Source: Acetobacteraceae bacterium (GTDB lineage: Bacteria; Pseudomonadota; Alphaproteobacteria; Acetobacterales; Acetobacteraceae). From it: a stretch of 5,953 nt of DNA. The stretch covers positions 1-5,953 of the forward strand of contig JADGHI010000258.1 in NCBI GenBank assembly GCA_019689515.1, given 5' to 3'. A program made the position numbers and the translations under genes. This document shows, one piece after another, positions 4,881 through 5,953 of this stretch. Within the stretch, counting starts at the first letter, position 1; each line of letters opens with the position of its first letter. Below the pieces are notes generated by a model. It was not told where the DNA came from, ran no database searches, and saw only the letters and a list, made by a program, of their open reading frames with translations.

Positions 4881-4913
4881 CCTCCGCAGCGCGCCGTGCG
4901 GGCCGCGCGGAGG
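4881..4913. terminator. Hairpin between convergent GNAT and DMT genes, possible bidirectional terminator
   Basis: CCTCCGC (4881-4887) pairs with GCGGAGG (4907-4913). Skipping A4888, three further pairs (GCG/CGC) extend the stem. The position between two convergent genes fits a shared terminator, but neither strand shows a T tract after the stem, so it may depend on Rho or only protect RNA ends. The rest of 4799-4917 shows nothing else. Confidence 0.4.
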
Positions 4914-4917
4914 CCGC

Positions 4918-5883
4918 TCAGCGCTTCACGCCGAGCGTCACCTCCCGGTGCCAGATATACAGGCCGGAGCCGACCAGCACGGCGATGCCGACGAAATCCC
5001 GAAGCTCCGGCACCTCCCCCCAGAACACCACGCCCATGCCCATGGTCCAGATGATGGCGGAGTACTCGAAGGGCGCGAGCAGCGTGCTCTCCCCGGTGCG
5101 GTAAGCGTTGGTCATCATCACCTGCGCGACCGCCGAGATGAGGCCGACGCCCGCGAGCAGCAGCCACTGCTGAGGCCTCGGCCAAACCCAGACCGGGATC
5201 GAAGCGAGCGCCGCGACCAGCGAGGAGCCGATCGCGAACCACAGCACGATCGTCACCGACCGCTCGCCCGCCTCGCCCATGCGCCGGATGGTGATCATGG
5301 CGAGCGCCCAGCCCACCGCGCCGAGCAGCACCGCGCCGGCCGCAAGGAGCTGAGTCGTGGAGCCGGTGACGGCGGCAGCGCCCTCCGTCCCGCCGCCGCC
5401 GCTAGGCTGCACGATCAGCAGCACGCCGAGGAAGCCCACCACCACCGCCATGCTGCGCCGCCACCCGACCCGCTCACCGAGCAGCGGCACGGAGAGCATG
5501 GTGAGGAACAGCGGCATGGTGAAGCCGAGCGCCGAGACCACCGCGAAGGGCAGGTGCACCAGGCCGTAGAAGGTGCCGAACATGCCGAGCAGCCCGAACA
5601 GGATGCGCGCGGCATGGCCCATCGGGTTCGTGGTGCGCAGCGCCGCCAGGCCGCCGTGCCGGACCATCAGCGGCAGCAGGGCCGGGATGGCGAAGAGGTT
5701 GCGCCAGAGGACCACCTCGGCCAACGGCACCTCGCCTTTGAGCGTCTTCACGCAGGCCGCGGCGAGCGAGAAGGTGCCGGCGGCGCCGAGCACCAGCAGG
5801 ATCGCCCGGCGGCGGGACAGCCGGAGGGCATCCTGGGCAGCCGAGGCAGTGCGTGGACCGGAGCGGGGAGGATCGGCGGACAT
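4918..5883 (-). CDS. DMT-superfamily transporter with two EamA domains
   Basis: This 321-residue protein has about ten predicted membrane helices in two EamA halves (about 28-158 and 178-311), the classic 5+5 layout of drug/metabolite transporters. Typical marks are the WRNLFAIPAL stretch in the first half (60-69), the helix-4/5 region ending PLLGERVGWRR (133-143), and the second-half equivalent APFEYSAIIWTMGMGVVFWGE (270-290), the duplicated E-x-P/GE feature of EamA repeats. A 27-residue hydrophilic N-terminus precedes helix 1, and a Gly-rich loop (161-175) joins the halves. The ATG at 5883 has GGAAG nine bases upstream on the minus strand. It probably exports or imports a small metabolite such as an amino acid or related compound across the inner membrane; the substrate cannot be told. 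It converges on the GNAT gene and is not in its operon. Confidence 0.85.
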   Translation of the reverse strand: MSADPPRSGPRTASAAQDALRLSRRRAILLVLGAAGTFSLAAACVKTLKGEVPLAEVVLWRNLFAIPALLPLMVRHGGLAALRTTNPMGHAARILFGLLGMFGTFYGLVHLPFAVVSALGFTMPLFLTMLSVPLLGERVGWRRSMAVVVGFLGVLLIVQPSGGGGTEGAAAVTGSTTQLLAAGAVLLGAVGWALAMITIRRMGEAGERSVTIVLWFAIGSSLVAALASIPVWVWPRPQQWLLLAGVGLISAVAQVMMTNAYRTGESTLLAPFEYSAIIWTMGMGVVFWGEVPELRDFVGIAVLVGSGLYIWHREVTLGVKR

Positions 5884-5920
5884 GGACGGGCGCTTCCGGC
5901 AAGGCTAGGGTCCGCGGCGC

Positions 5921-5953
5921 ATGAAGGCCAGACCGCCCAAGGCCCCGCCCCTC
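5921..5953 (+). CDS. Possible start of a gene running off the right edge
   Basis: An ATG at 5921 opens 11 codons (MKARPPKAPPL) without a stop before the window ends. AGGG (5907-5910) lies ten bases upstream, and TGGACG (5883-5888) with TAGGGT (5906-5911), 17 bases apart, is a weak promoter-like pair. It would be divergent from the transporter gene. The fragment is too short to name; it may equally be non-coding. Confidence 0.25.
   Translation, partial: MKARPPKAPPL

Noticed and set aside
4205..5242. Minus-strand open frame of 345 codons across the GNAT gene and the 3' half of the transporter gene
   Set aside because: It overlaps two well-supported genes in the wrong frame and shows no domain.

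Overview
This is a very GC-rich window with strong G/C preference at third codon positions. The protein style (Tat-exported molybdoenzyme with a monohaem cytochrome partner, orphan ParA, DMT exporter) suggests an alphaproteobacterium, most likely an Acetobacteraceae/Roseomonas-like organism. That placement is inference from style; no rRNA, tRNA or other marker gene is present.

Left part. A truncated minus-strand gene for the NAD(P)HX repair enzyme Nnr (1-138) diverges from a plus-strand pair: a sulfite-oxidase-family molybdoenzyme (210-1562) and a membrane-tethered c-type cytochrome (1569-2081). Together they look like a SorAB-type sulfite:cytochrome c oxidoreductase. SorA would oxidise sulfite (or a related substrate) in the periplasm and pass electrons through its membrane-anchored cytochrome partner to the respiratory chain. 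An AT-richer divergent promoter region (139-209) lies between nnr and sorA.

Middle part. From 2082 to 2368 no credible gene is visible, but the sequence is full of inverted repeats, some of them mutually exclusive. It is followed by an apparently frame-split gene (2369-2996). Its first part resembles the N-terminal membrane anchor of the cytochrome just upstream; its second part is a Pro/Ala-rich tail with no cysteine or aromatic residue. The gap at 2997-3208 contains two clean palindromes and an extended -10-like element ahead of the next operon.

Right part. Three tightly packed plus-strand genes follow: an orphan ParA/MinD-type ATPase (3209-3880), a four-helix CopD/HemJ-like membrane protein (3888-4358) and a GNAT acetyltransferase (4355-4798). 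A convergent minus-strand DMT/EamA transporter (4918-5883) ends against them across a hairpin-containing gap. A possible further gene starts at 5921 and runs off the edge.

No CRISPR array, transposase, tRNA or rRNA was seen. The parts most worth a second look are the frame-split SorB-anchor relative with its structured leader, the active-site substitution in the SorA-like enzyme, and the ParA / 4-TM / GNAT operon without a ParB.
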